From Demequina sp. (GTDB lineage Bacteria > Actinomycetota > Actinomycetes > Actinomycetales > Demequinaceae), in assembly GCA_024707205.1 (NCBI GenBank), contig JANQAD010000001.1, positions 1,240,001 through 1,304,000 on the forward strand: a stretch of DNA of 64,000 nt. Direction: 5' to 3'. Below the pieces are notes generated by a model. The model worked only from the letters and a program-made list of their open reading frames with translations. It made no database searches and was not told where the DNA came from. A program made the translations under genes and the position numbers. This document shows, one piece after another, positions 25,348-37,001 of the stretch (its first letter is position 1; every line of letters begins with the position of its first letter).

Positions 25348-26093
25348 GAGGCCATCTCCATCTTCTTGGTGCCGGTGATGTAGCCGACCACGTCGTTCGG
25401 GGTGGTGTCCTTGGTTGCGAGCGTCGCGGTCATGGTTCCGAGGTACAGAACCCAGATGTCGTCCGCGACCTCGAAGACGTCCTGAAGGTTGTGGGAAATG
25501 ATGATGACGGCGACCCCGCTGTCGGCGAGGCGGCGCACCAGGTTGAGCACCTGCTCCGTCTGGGCAACGCCGAGTGCCGCGGTGGGCTCGTCGAGGATCA
25601 CGACCTTTGCCTGCTTCACCACGGAGCGGGCGATGGCCACGGTCTGACGCTGGCCACCAGAGAGGCTCGAGACCTTCTGTCGCAGCGACTTCACCGTCTT
25701 GACGGACAGCGACATCAGCGCGCGAGCGGCCTCAACCTCCATCTGTCCCTCGTTGAAGGTTCCCGTGCCCGTCTCCTCACGACCGAGGAACATGTTCTGC
25801 ACGATGTCGAGGTTGTCGCACAGCGCGAGGTCTTGGTACACCACCTCAATGCCGTGGCGGGCGGCCTCGCGTGGGTGGTGAAGATCCACGGCCTTGCCGT
25901 TGAACAGCACCTCGCCGCCGTCGTATTGCTGGACCCCGGCAAGGCCCTTGATGAGCGTCGACTTGCCTGCGCCGTTGTCACCGACGAGAGCGGTGACCTT
26001 CCCGGCGTGGGCCTTGAAGTCCACGCCGCGCAGCACGCTGACCGGGCCGAAGCTCTTGGTCACCTGCCGCAGTTCAATGATGGGTGTGTCCAT
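25344..26093 (-). CDS. sugar ABC transporter ATP-binding protein, single-domain
   Basis: A 249-residue ATPase with Walker A GDNGAGKST, signature LSGGQRQTVAIAR, Walker B VVILDEPTAAL and the H-loop ISHNL. Unlike RbsA or XylG it has only one nucleotide-binding domain, as in FrcA. It therefore works as a homodimer with the single permease. It lies between binding protein and permease, and a strong stem-loop (26142-26177) separates it from the binding-protein gene, probably lowering its expression. Confidence 0.92.
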   Translation of the reverse strand: MDTPIIELRQVTKSFGPVSVLRGVDFKAHAGKVTALVGDNGAGKSTLIKGLAGVQQYDGGEVLFNGKAVDLHHPREAARHGIEVVYQDLALCDNLDIVQNMFLGREETGTGTFNEGQMEVEAARALMSLSVKTVKSLRQKVSSLSGGQRQTVAIARSVVKQAKVVILDEPTAALGVAQTEQVLNLVRRLADSGVAVIIISHNLQDVFEVADDIWVLYLGTMTATLATKDTTPNDVVGYITGTKKMEMAS

Positions 26094-26141
26094 CTACGTC
26101 TCCTTCTGGCTTATGCCTTGCCTGCATCTTCGCGCACGCGG

Positions 26142-26177
26142 GAGGGGTTCCGCATCGTTTCCGATGCGGAACCCCTC
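26142..26177 (-). terminator. stem-loop between binding-protein and ATPase genes (attenuator)
   Basis: Perfect 16-bp arms (GAGGGGTTCCGCATCG and its inverse) with a four-base loop TTTC. Stem-loops at this point commonly stabilise or terminate the binding-protein message so that it accumulates over the membrane components. No long T-run, so a partial stop or RNA-stability element is likely. Confidence 0.75.
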
Positions 26178-26195
26178 GTTGCGTTGCGTTGTGAC

Positions 26196-27290
26196 TTACG
26201 CGGCGGGCTTCAGGCCAGCTGCGTCACAGGCGGCCTTCACGTCGCCGGTGCAGACCTCGTCGTACGAGGCGCCGCCACCGTCGAAGACCTGCTGGACACC
26301 GTCGGCGCGAACGTCGATCGGGGTCACCGCGACGAACGGCGTGCCGTCGTCGAGCTTCTTGTCAACGGTGGGCTGCTCGCCGTTGAGGAGCGCGATGGCG
26401 AGGTCGGAAGCGGCCTTCGCCTCGAGCTGGTACGGCTTGTAGACGGTGCCCGTCTGGTAGCCGAGCAGCACGTTCTGCAGACCGGCAACCGAGGCGTCCT
26501 GACCGGAGACCGGAACCTTACCGGCGAGACCGTTCTTCTGCAGGATCGTGATGACACCGGCAGCGTTGGTGTCGTTGGCGGCCCACACGCCGTCAACGTG
26601 ACCGTCGAGCGAGGTCAGCGCCTGCTCGAAGTTCGCTGCGGACTTCTCGCCGTCCCACACACCGGCGGGCTCGGCTGCGGGCTTGATGCCAGCGGCCTCC
26701 ATGACGGACACAGCGCCGTCGTGGAACATCTTGGCGTTGCCGTCAGTGGGGTCACCACCGATGTACACAACGACCGCAGAGGCGGGGTCGACGTTGTTGG
26801 CCTTGAGGCCGTCGACGACCATCTGTCCCTGCATCTCGCCAACCTGCGTGTTGTCGAACGACACGTAGTAGTCGGCGCCGGCGATCGGACGGTCATAGGC
26901 GATGACGGGGATGCCCGCGTCCTTGGCCTTCTGGGCCACCGTGACACCAGCACCCTGGTAGTCGACGAGGAGCATGACGTCGCAGCCCTTGGTCAGCATC
27001 TGGTCGGCGATCGTCGCGTACTTGGCGGTGTCGCCCTGTGCGTTGTCGATCTGGATGTCGAATCCAGCCGCCGTGATGGCGTCGTTGAGGGCGGGGCGGT
27101 CACCGTTCTCCCAGCGAGGCGAGGACGCCGCGTCGGGGAGGATCACACACGCCGTGCCAGACGCGCCGGCGGGGGCGCTGGTCGTCGGACCTGCGGTGTT
27201 GGTGTTGTCCGTGTCGGACGAACATCCAGCCATGACCAGTGCGGAGGCCGACGCGAGCGCGGCAAGCCCCACAATGTTGATTTTCTTCAC
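26196..27290 (-). CDS. sugar-binding lipoprotein of ABC importer, XylF-like
   Basis: A 364-residue periplasmic-type binding protein with lipobox LVMAGCSS and a Peripla_BP_4 fold. The segments IPVIAYDRPIAGADYYVSFDNTQVGEMQG and ANDTNAAGVI and the SGQDAS segment closely follow the D-xylose-binding group, so a pentose is the likely ligand, although fructose or ribose cannot be excluded. GTG start. The upstream region carries a CRP-like site and a short palindrome. It is the first gene of a three-gene importer operon. Confidence 0.9.
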   Translation of the reverse strand: MKKINIVGLAALASASALVMAGCSSDTDNTNTAGPTTSAPAGASGTACVILPDAASSPRWENGDRPALNDAITAAGFDIQIDNAQGDTAKYATIADQMLTKGCDVMLLVDYQGAGVTVAQKAKDAGIPVIAYDRPIAGADYYVSFDNTQVGEMQGQMVVDGLKANNVDPASAVVVYIGGDPTDGNAKMFHDGAVSVMEAAGIKPAAEPAGVWDGEKSAANFEQALTSLDGHVDGVWAANDTNAAGVITILQKNGLAGKVPVSGQDASVAGLQNVLLGYQTGTVYKPYQLEAKAASDLAIALLNGEQPTVDKKLDDGTPFVAVTPIDVRADGVQQVFDGGGASYDEVCTGDVKAACDAAGLKPAA

Positions 27291-27570
27291 TACGTTTCCC
27301 TTCCGTTGGGAGGGGCGCCCTTGATGGGTCCCCGCGCGAGGTCTCCGGTGACCAACGCGCCCTTCAGACTAGGCACGCGAAAGGTTTCGGTAACTAGCGA
27401 TAATCGCGGCTTTCGAGGGGATTCGGTCACGATTGAGTAACGCGGCGGTGGAGCACGCATAACGATTCGCGGGGCACGATTCGACAGCGCGTCGCTGTGA
27501 CCGTGCACAGGTCATGCGCGCGGCGCACGTTCCCTGCTTGGAGAGGAAAGCTGCCCGACGCTGGGGCGGC
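27291..27570 (-). promoter_or_regulatory. upstream region of the pentose-type importer
   Basis: This 280-bp gap holds an 11-bp palindrome GCGATAATCGC (27397-27407), about 107 bp upstream of the binding-protein start, and a CRP/GlxR-like site TGTGACCGTGCACA (27496-27509). The dispersed 10-mer lies at 27553-27562, directly after the asd stop. No coding potential is seen. Operator roles are inferred from position. Confidence 0.45.
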
Positions 27571-29861
<2,291 letters not shown>

Positions 29862-29968
29862 GGGAGTGGTAGCTGCCTCACGGTGAGAATTGGGGATCGC
29901 GCGCGCGTGCGCACGGAGAGTCATTCTAGGGGCACGGGCTCGAGCACTTTGCCCAGTATCGTCGAACC

Positions 29969-31467
29969 ATGGCGAGGCAAGCGCCCGTGGTTCGCACGGC
30001 GTCGGGCGATGTTGAGGGCGTGTGGCGCGCCCACACGTGGCCCGACGGCACGGTCACCGAGTTCTCGACCTTCCGCGGGATTCCCTACGCCGCCGCTCCC
30101 GTTGGCGACGCGCGCTTCGACGCTCCCCGCCCGGCGGAGCCTTGGGATGGGGTGCGGGCGGCACACGCCTTCGGTCCCACGCCGCAGCTGTACTCGCCGT
30201 ATGAGCCGGCGCGGATCCCAGAGCCGTCGATCCCCGGCGTGGACACGCTCAGCGTCAACGTCACGACCCCAGATCCCTCCGCGGACGCCAAGCTGCCGGT
30301 GCTGATGTGGATCCACGGCGGCGGGTTCATCGCCGGTTCCGCCGCGAGCCCTTGGTACGTGGGCGAGGCCTTCGCGCGCGACGGCGTGGTGACCGTGACC
30401 GCGTCCTACCGCCTGGGCTTCGAGGGCTTTGGGTGGGTGGACGGCGCCGTCAACAACCGCGCGGTGCTCGACTGGATCGCGGCGCTCACCTGGGTGCGGG
30501 ACAACATCTCGGCGTTCGGCGGGGACCCGGACCGCGTGACGATCGCGGGCCAGAGCGCCGGGGGTGCCGCCGTGATGCGGCTCCTCACGCTGCCGGACGC
30601 GCAGCCCCTGTTCCGGGCGGCGATGGCGATCTCGCCTGGTGAGCCATCCCTCTCGCTCGCGAGGGCGTGGCGAGCCGCGGGAAGGGTCGCGGCCGCGGTC
30701 GGCGCCGCGCCGTACCTCGAGGCCATGCGCGACGTGGACCCGCTCGCTCTCTTCAACGCTCGCGACCACTTCCGGCCCGCGCCCGCGGACCTCCTGACGC
30801 GGCTGGCGATTCGCGCGTATCGCCCGATGCTCCCCGGGCCCGTCGTCGACGGCGACGTGGTGCCGCAGAGCGTAGACGCCGCGCTCATCGCGGGCGTGGG
30901 GGGTGACAAGACCCTCTATATGGGCTCCACGGCCCACGAGTTCAACGAGCAGGCACTCCCCTTCGCACCACTGTTCATCGGCCAGGCCCAGGCTCCACTG
31001 CTGGAGCGCGCCGGCCTGTCCAAGGACCTCGCTACCCGTCTCGTCGGCAGTGCTGGAGGGCCCCAAGGCTGGGCCGTCGGGCAGCTCATCACCGACGCGA
31101 CCTTTCGCTGCCACGTCGCGAACTGGGGGTTCTGCGAGCGGGTGCCGCCGCCCCCACGTGGGTCTACGACTTCCGCTGGGAGTCGCGTGCACCAGGAGTG
31201 CACGGGGCTGCGCATTGCGTCGACGTGCCGTTCGGCTTTGACGCCCTTGGGGCCGACGGGGTGGCCGAGGCCGCGGGCGAGTCGCCACCGCAGGAGCTCG
31301 CCGACGCGGTTCACGGCGATTGGCTGGGAGTGGTGCGCGGCGAGGCGATCGCTGCGGATCACCGCAACCGCTTCTCGGCGATCGTCTACGGCGACGACGC
31401 GTCCCGGCGCGAGGAGATCGGCGCCTACGCGCTGGAGCGCGAGTTGGCGACCCACCTCGACAAGTGA
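29969..31467 (+). CDS. carboxylesterase/lipase type B (frame-broken near 31128)
   Basis: Alpha/beta hydrolase of about 499 residues. It shows the oxyanion hole WIHGGGFIAGSA (about residue 115), nucleophile Ser in IAGQSAGGAAV (about 193), Glu/Asp region, and His in GVHGAAHCVDVPFGF. The frame is lost at GGGGG near 31127-31131, where one more G would join CHVANWG to VLRAGAAAPTWVYDFRW and continue to a stop at 31467. The true end overlaps the convergent TetR gene by 43 bp. It opens a block of esterase, TetR and ABC genes between lysC and recR. Confidence 0.87.
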
Positions 31468-32000
31468 GCGGCCTCGCGCTCTAGCGGGGTGGGGTCGGCC
31501 AGCGCATGTGCGAGCTGTCCTGCGCCCTCGATTCCGGTGACCAGGTGAAGTGCCCGTGCCTGCGCGGCCTGGGGTGCGTGACCGAGCTCCTCGAACTGGC
31601 TCGCGACCCAGTCGATCGTTCCGCGGACCAGCGCGGCAGCGGCATCCGCGGCCTCGGGCGAGCTTGACCGCAAGAGTGACGCGAGGCTCGCGGCATTGCC
31701 GTTGGCGATGACCGCCGTTGCGCTCTCCGACGCCGCATCGAGGTATGCGCCGAGCCTCGCCTGGGGTTCCTCGGCCGCGGACCAGTCGGCGATCGCGGCT
31801 TCCTGTGCGGCGGCGAAGGAGTCAACCGCCGCTTGCGCGATCGCGTCCTTCGAGGGCAGGTAGTAGAACACTGAGCCCGCAGGGACCTTGGCGCGCTGGG
31901 CGATCGCCGCGATGGTCGCGCCCTCGAGTCCACGGGTCGCCACGAGTTCAGCGGCGGCGGCGGAGAGGCGCTCGCGCTTGTCGGATGCGGGTCTGGGCAT
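31425..32000 (-). CDS. TetR-family transcriptional regulator
   Basis: A 191-residue repressor with N-terminal HTH (LVATRGLEGATIAAIAQRAKVPAGSVFYYLPSKDAI) and a variable ligand domain. It is divergent from the double ABC cluster and lies next to a 20-bp palindrome (32014-32033) that is the likely operator for both. Ligand unknown; export of a toxic compound or cell-envelope component is a reasonable guess. Confidence 0.9.
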   Translation of the reverse strand: MPRPASDKRERLSAAAAELVATRGLEGATIAAIAQRAKVPAGSVFYYLPSKDAIAQAAVDSFAAAQEAAIADWSAAEEPQARLGAYLDAASESATAVIANGNAASLASLLRSSSPEAADAAAALVRGTIDWVASQFEELGHAPQAAQARALHLVTGIEGAGQLAHALADPTPLEREAAHLSRWVANSRSSA

Positions 32001-32013
32001 GGGAGTCTCCCTG

Positions 32014-32033
32014 ATAGTCAGTAATCTGACTAT
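32014..32033. promoter_or_regulatory. TetR operator, perfect inverted repeat
   Basis: ATAGTCAG-TAAT-CTGACTAT, two perfect 8-bp arms, 14 bases upstream of the TetR ATG and about 100 bases upstream of the first ABC gene. Position and AT-rich centre in a 70% GC genome make it a strong operator candidate. Confidence 0.8.
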
Positions 32034-32131
32034 ACGGCCCTACTAGGGGTCTTCCCTGAACTTTCGCCGCGAGTCCCTGAACTTGGCAGGATTCCCTTCC
32101 CGGGCGTCGGGCCGCCGCATATGTTCGGCGC

Positions 32132-33061
32132 ATGACAACAGCAACGCTCGCTCCGCCGGCCATCGTGGCCCAAGGCGTCACGCGCAGCTTTGGCGACGTC
32201 AAGGCCGTGGTGGACGCCACGCTCACGGTGCCGCAAGGCTCCGTCACCGCCTTGATCGGACCCAACGGCTGCGGCAAGACCACCCTCATGCTCATGCTCG
32301 CCGGGCTACTGCGGCCAGACGGGGGAGCCATCTCCGTCGACGGTTGCGATCCGCGAACGGACGCCGCCGCGGTGCGCAACGCGATCGGCTGGATGCCGGA
32401 CCAGTTGGGCTCGTGGGACAACCTCACCTGCCTGCAGACGCTCACGCTCATGGGGAGGTCCTACCGAGAGAAGAAGGAGTATGCCCGCCAGCGTGGGCTT
32501 GGGCTGCTGCACCTGGTTCACCTGAGCGAATTCGCGGACAGGCCAACTCGCGTGCTGTCGAGGGGCCAGAAGCAGCGACTCTCGCTCGCGAGGGCGCTGA
32601 TCCATGACCCACAAGTGCTGCTGCTCGACGAGCCGGCGAATGGACTGGACCCGCGCTCGAGAGTGGAGCTGCGGCAGCTGGTGCGGGATCTCGCGGCCGG
32701 AGGGAAGACCATCCTGGTCTCGAGCCACGTCCTCAGCGAGCTTGACGAGATGGTGGACGGCGCGGTGTTCATGTCAAAGGGCTCCACGCTAGGCGCGGAG
32801 GCGGAGACGATGGTCGCGGAGGCGCGCACGCGCTACCGCGTGGAGTCGCTGGATTCCGTGGCTCTCGCGGCCGCACTCAACGGGCTCGGCGTAGCGCAGG
32901 AGATGCGAGACGGCGCTGCCATCGTCAGGGTGCAGGACGAGCTGCAGGCGGCGCAGCTGCTGGGCGCGCTCGTACGCGAGGGCGTACCCGTGCACCGCTT
33001 TGGGCCGGCGGGCTCGGCCCTTGAACAGACCTACATGCAGATGAACGAGGAGCGGCGATGA
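32132..33061 (+). CDS. ABC transporter ATP-binding protein (copy 1)
   Basis: A 309-residue ATPase of the CcmA/NatA type with Walker A IGPNGCGKTT, signature LSRGQKQRLSLARAL, Walker B LLLDEPANGLDPRSR and H-loop VSSHVLSEL. A C-terminal 80-residue extension follows. It is the first gene of a four-gene operon; the stop overlaps the permease start (ATGA). It is a clear paralogue of the ATPase at 34269-35210, with long shared stretches such as TLMLMLAGLLRPD. Confidence 0.92.
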   Translation: MTTATLAPPAIVAQGVTRSFGDVKAVVDATLTVPQGSVTALIGPNGCGKTTLMLMLAGLLRPDGGAISVDGCDPRTDAAAVRNAIGWMPDQLGSWDNLTCLQTLTLMGRSYREKKEYARQRGLGLLHLVHLSEFADRPTRVLSRGQKQRLSLARALIHDPQVLLLDEPANGLDPRSRVELRQLVRDLAAGGKTILVSSHVLSELDEMVDGAVFMSKGSTLGAEAETMVAEARTRYRVESLDSVALAAALNGLGVAQEMRDGAAIVRVQDELQAAQLLGALVREGVPVHRFGPAGSALEQTYMQMNEERR

Positions 33062-34230
33062 CCACCACGGAAACCGTCGCGCCTGCGGCGACCACAGCGT
33101 CGGGCAGCAGTGGCGTCAAAGGCAACCCCTGGCACCCAACCCTTCATGGCGTTGCCCTCTCCACCTGGATAGAGCTGCTCCGCAGGCGACCAAGCACAAA
33201 GGGCTACATCGTCTACGGGCTCACGATCCTGGCGATCCTTGGCCTAGGGATCCTCGTAGCAGTCAGCTCCACGACCAAGCTTGACGCGGCCCCGCTGGAA
33301 CTGGTGCTGGTGCTGGTCCTTGGCGCGGGAATGCTGATCGGCCCATCGCTCTCGGCAACGTCCATCAACGGGGACTCCTCCGAGGGCGTGCTGGCGCCGC
33401 TGCAGATGACGCGGCTCAGCGCCGCCGACCTCGCTCTCGGCAAGCTCCTCGCGTCGTGGGCGGTATGTGTCGCGGCGCTCGTCACGATCACGCCCTTCCT
33501 CATGTACGCCTACGCGAAGTCCGGCTGGCACCTGGGGGAGCTTGCGTCGATGCTTGGAGTGATCCTCTTGGTGGTGCTCGCCTTCACGGCGATGGGCCTT
33601 GCGTGGTCGTCGATCGCGGCCCGCGCCGTGGCCTCGGTCTCGCTCACGCACCTCACCACGGGCATGTTCGCGCTGGGAACGGTGCTGATCTTCGCGTTCA
33701 CCGCGCCGCTAGTCAGCGAGACCGTCACGATCACGGACCACGACCTTGACTACAGCCAGGTGACGGACCAGCAGGCTGACGATCCCGACTTCGACTACAG
33801 CACGTTGCCGTGCATAGCGATTGAGGAGGAGGTCCCCTATACCCACCTGGACAAGACGGCGTGGCTGCTGTTGCTCAACCCCGGCGTGCTGATCGTCGAG
33901 TCCGCACCCGTCATCAACCCAGAGACCTTCGACGTCGACGGGCGAGCGGCGCCCGGATTCTTCTCGTGGGTGCACCAGGGAGTGAGCGAGGCACGACTTC
34001 CCGCAGAGCCGCCGCAGGGCTACGACGCTTGCACCGAGAACGGGCAGGCCACGATGGACGCGCAAGTGGCAGCGCAGCAGAAGCGGTCCATGGAGACCGC
34101 GCTCATGACGCCCATTCCGTGGCCGGGGCTGGCCGTGAGCGTGGCGCTGCTGGTGGGTTCGATGTGGATCGTGATCCGGCGACTGCGAGTGCCGTACCGG
34201 AAGCTGCGGGCGGGGACGCGCGTCGCATAA
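33058..34230 (+). CDS. ABC transporter permease (copy 1)
   Basis: A 390-residue integral protein with six or seven membrane segments in the ABC-2 style, plus a large extracytoplasmic region of about 120 residues between the fifth and last segments. The motif GPSLSATSINGDSSEGVLAPLQMTRLSAADLALGKLLASW is shared almost word for word with the second permease. An exact 14-base copy of the dispersed motif lies near its start (33092-33105, read as ATTASG). Confidence 0.88.
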   Translation: MTTTETVAPAATTASGSSGVKGNPWHPTLHGVALSTWIELLRRRPSTKGYIVYGLTILAILGLGILVAVSSTTKLDAAPLELVLVLVLGAGMLIGPSLSATSINGDSSEGVLAPLQMTRLSAADLALGKLLASWAVCVAALVTITPFLMYAYAKSGWHLGELASMLGVILLVVLAFTAMGLAWSSIAARAVASVSLTHLTTGMFALGTVLIFAFTAPLVSETVTITDHDLDYSQVTDQQADDPDFDYSTLPCIAIEEEVPYTHLDKTAWLLLLNPGVLIVESAPVINPETFDVDGRAAPGFFSWVHQGVSEARLPAEPPQGYDACTENGQATMDAQVAAQQKRSMETALMTPIPWPGLAVSVALLVGSMWIVIRRLRVPYRKLRAGTRVA

Positions 34231-34268
34231 GCGGCGCGCAACCCAGCGCATCCCCTAGTGTCAGCGTT

Positions 34269-35210
34269 ATGACTGACATGGGGGAATCAGCTCCGGCGCT
34301 CGAGGCAAGCGGGGTTCGCCGCGCCTTCGGATCGGTGCAGGCCGTCATCAACGCATCGCTCACCGTTGAGCCGGGCGTCGTCACGGCGCTCATCGGGCCC
34401 AACGGGTGCGGCAAGACCACTCTCATGCTCATGCTCGCCGGCCTCCTCAGGCCCGACGCGGGCAGCATCCGTGTTGCGGGCAAGGACCCGCTGACCGACG
34501 GCCCGGCCGCCCGCTCGCACGTGGGGTGGATGCCCGACGTGCTGGGCACCTGGGACTCGCTGACCTGCGTCGAGACCCTCACGACCTTTGGGCGCGCCTA
34601 CGGCGTGCCGCAGGCGGAGGCTCGCGATCGCGCGTTCGGGCTCCTCGAGCGGGTGCACCTGGCCGACCTCGCGGCTCAGCCCGCGCGGGTCCTGAGCCGC
34701 GGCCAGAAGCAGCGGCTGTCTCTCGCCAGGGCCCTTGTGCACCAGCCGAGCGTCCTCATCCTCGACGAGCCAGCGTCGGGCCTTGACCCGCGGTCGCGGG
34801 TGGAGCTGCGAGAACTGGTGCGGGAACTTGCCGCCGAGGGAACGGCGGTGCTGATCTCCTCACACGTGCTGAGCGAGCTCGACGAGATGGTCGACGACGC
34901 CGTCTTCATGTCCAAGGGGGTGACGCTCGGCGACAGCGCCGACGCCCTGGTGGCCGCCGCGCGGCAGCGGTGGCGGGTGGTCGGCAGGCCGGGCACGGAC
35001 CTGCATGCCGCGCTCTCCGAGTCGGCGCGGGACTGGTCGCCTGCGGTTCAGGGCGATGTGACGCAGGCGCTCGTGCAGGTCACGGACGAGGACGACGCCG
35101 CGGACCTGCTCGCCGCGCTGGTTGGATCCGGCGCTCGCGTGAGCGCATTCGGCCCTGTGGGCAGTGCGCTCGAACAGGTGTATCTCACGATGGAGGAGGA
35201 GCGACGATGA
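34269..35210 (+). CDS. ABC transporter ATP-binding protein (copy 2)
   Basis: A 313-residue paralogue of the copy 1 ATPase with the same motif set (IGPNGCGKTT, LSRGQKQRLSLARAL, LILDEPASGLDPRSR). The Walker B/D-loop reads DEPASGLDP here, where copy 1 reads DEPANGLDP, because the dispersed 10-mer (34772-34781) occupies these codons only in copy 2. The pair probably arose by duplication and likely forms a heteromeric exporter. Confidence 0.92.
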   Translation: MTDMGESAPALEASGVRRAFGSVQAVINASLTVEPGVVTALIGPNGCGKTTLMLMLAGLLRPDAGSIRVAGKDPLTDGPAARSHVGWMPDVLGTWDSLTCVETLTTFGRAYGVPQAEARDRAFGLLERVHLADLAAQPARVLSRGQKQRLSLARALVHQPSVLILDEPASGLDPRSRVELRELVRELAAEGTAVLISSHVLSELDEMVDDAVFMSKGVTLGDSADALVAAARQRWRVVGRPGTDLHAALSESARDWSPAVQGDVTQALVQVTDEDDAADLLAALVGSGARVSAFGPVGSALEQVYLTMEEERR

Positions 35211-36358
35211 CGGACACCCTCGCCCCTCTGGCCGAGCCCAAGGCCGGGCGCGGCACGTGGCGGCTTTCGTGGCACGGAGTGCGCCTCATCACGGGCCTCG
35301 AACTCAAGCAGCGCGTCCGCTCCACCAAGTGGAAGTGGGCGCTCGCCGCGTTCGTGGCCCTCGTCGGTGTGGTGACGCTGCTGCTGAGCGGCGCCATGAA
35401 CATGCTCTTTGGGGTGGGCAGCGACGGCGGCGGCGCGGATGACTACGACGTGCTGTTTGGCGTGGTCGTGTTCTTTGTGCTCGGCCTAGGACTGCTGGTG
35501 TCGCCAACCCTGAGCGCCACCGCCATCAACGGGGACAGCAAGGAGGGCACGCTTGCCCCGCTGCAGGCGACCGCGTTGAGCTCGATCGACATCGTCATCG
35601 GCAAGCTCATCGGCGCGTGGGTCGCTTCGCTCGCGTTCCTGGTGGTTTCGCTGCCGTTCATCATCTTCTCGTTCGTGCTCTCGGCTGCGCCGCCGCTCGC
35701 CGTGCTGACCACCGTGATCGTGCTCGCGATCGAGTTGCTCGTCGTGTGCGCGATAGGGCTTGGCTGGTCCGCAGTCACAGCGCGGACGCCCGCCTCGGCG
35801 GTGCTCACGTACGTGACCGTTGCCTTCCTCACGGTCATCTCGCTGATCCTCTTTGGGCTCACCTATCCCCTCGTGAGCCAGCCGACAACGATCCGCGTAT
35901 ACGACGCAGTCACCTACGACGACGTCACCGGCTATGCGACCGAGTGCGAGTTCCGGGAGGAGACGTGGGACCAGGCGCACACCGAGCGCACCTGGTGGCT
36001 CCTCGCGATGAACCCCTTCGTCATCGTCGCCGACGCCGCGCCGAGCAACGACGACCTCGCGGAGCCCGACTACGGCTATAGCGGCGTGAACAGCCAGACC
36101 ATGCTCGGGAGCATCAAGTACGCGGTGCGGGAGGCTCGGCTCGGACCCCGGACGGTTGAGAACTGGTGCTACGTGGGCGACAACAGCGCGCTTCTGCCGG
36201 ACGAAGTCAAGCGACTCAACGAACTCGAGGCGCTCGGCCCCCTGTGGCCATTCGGTCTTGCGTTCCACGGGCTGCTCGCGGCTGGCGCCGTGTGGCTCGC
36301 CGTGAGGCGGGTCGACGTGCCCCACGGCAAACTCGCCACGGGAACTCGGGTCGCGTAG
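35207..36358 (+). CDS. ABC transporter permease (copy 2)
   Basis: A 383-residue permease with six or seven membrane segments and an extracytoplasmic region. It shares with copy 1 the segment SPTLSATAINGDSKEGTLAPLQATALSSIDIVIGKLIGAW and the C-terminal HGKLATGTRVA (copy 1 ends YRKLRAGTRVA). Overlaps the ATPase stop by four bases. It ends 6 bp before the convergent recR stop. Confidence 0.88.
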   Translation: MTDTLAPLAEPKAGRGTWRLSWHGVRLITGLELKQRVRSTKWKWALAAFVALVGVVTLLLSGAMNMLFGVGSDGGGADDYDVLFGVVVFFVLGLGLLVSPTLSATAINGDSKEGTLAPLQATALSSIDIVIGKLIGAWVASLAFLVVSLPFIIFSFVLSAAPPLAVLTTVIVLAIELLVVCAIGLGWSAVTARTPASAVLTYVTVAFLTVISLILFGLTYPLVSQPTTIRVYDAVTYDDVTGYATECEFREETWDQAHTERTWWLLAMNPFVIVADAAPSNDDLAEPDYGYSGVNSQTMLGSIKYAVREARLGPRTVENWCYVGDNSALLPDEVKRLNELEALGPLWPFGLAFHGLLAAGAVWLAVRRVDVPHGKLATGTRVA

Positions 36359-36364
36359 CGTCGG

Positions 36365-36961
36365 CTAGCTGACCGTCCTGCGCCCCTCGAAGGCGCGGCC
36401 GAGCGTCACTTCGTCTGCGTACTCGAGGTCGCCGCCAACGGGCAGGCCGGACGCGAGCCGCGACACGGTGACCCCAATCGGAATGAGCATGCGGGTGAGG
36501 TAGGTGGCCGTGGCCTCGCCCTCGATGTTGGGGTCGGTGGCGATGATGACCTCTTGGACCTCGCCGTCGCCGAGCCGAGTCAGCAGCTGGCGGATCCGCA
36601 GCTCCTCCGGTCCCACCCCGTTCATGGGATCGATCGCGCCGCCGAGCACGTGATAGCGCCCGCGGAACTCGCGCGTGCGCTCGATCGCGACCACGTCCTT
36701 GGGCTCCTCGACCACGCACAGCACGGTCTGGTCGCGGCGAGGATCGGCGCAGATGCGGCACTGCTCGGACTCCGCGACGTTGCCGCACGTGTCGCAGAAG
36801 CGCACCTTCTCCTTGACGGTGGTGATGGCGTCGGCGAGGCGCTGCACGTCTGCGCCGTCCGTCCCGAGCAGATGGAACGCGATGCGCTGCGCGCTCTTGG
36901 GCCCCACCCCTGGCAGTCGCCCCAACTCGTCGATGAGGTCCTGCACCGCGCCGTCATACAT
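36365..36961 (-). CDS. recR: recombination mediator RecR
   Basis: Part of the RecFOR pathway, 198 residues. It has the N-terminal helix-hairpin-helix ([20 protein letters not shown]), the four-Cys zinc site [17 protein letters not shown], and the Toprim domain ([34 protein letters not shown]). It is 40 bp downstream of dnaX with no ybaB gene between them, which is unusual for this locus. Confidence 0.96.
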   Translation of the reverse strand: MYDGAVQDLIDELGRLPGVGPKSAQRIAFHLLGTDGADVQRLADAITTVKEKVRFCDTCGNVAESEQCRICADPRRDQTVLCVVEEPKDVVAIERTREFRGRYHVLGGAIDPMNGVGPEELRIRQLLTRLGDGEVQEVIIATDPNIEGEATATYLTRMLIPIGVTVSRLASGLPVGGDLEYADEVTLGRAFEGRRTVS

Positions 36962-37001
36962 GGGTCACAGCCTAAGTGCCGCCGCGTCTGTTCTCGGCGA
37001 G

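Noticed and set aside
25491-27440. Antisense open frame of about 649 codons over the ABC importer
   Set aside because: Shadow of the ATPase and binding-protein genes; crosses their intergenic hairpin without any domain.
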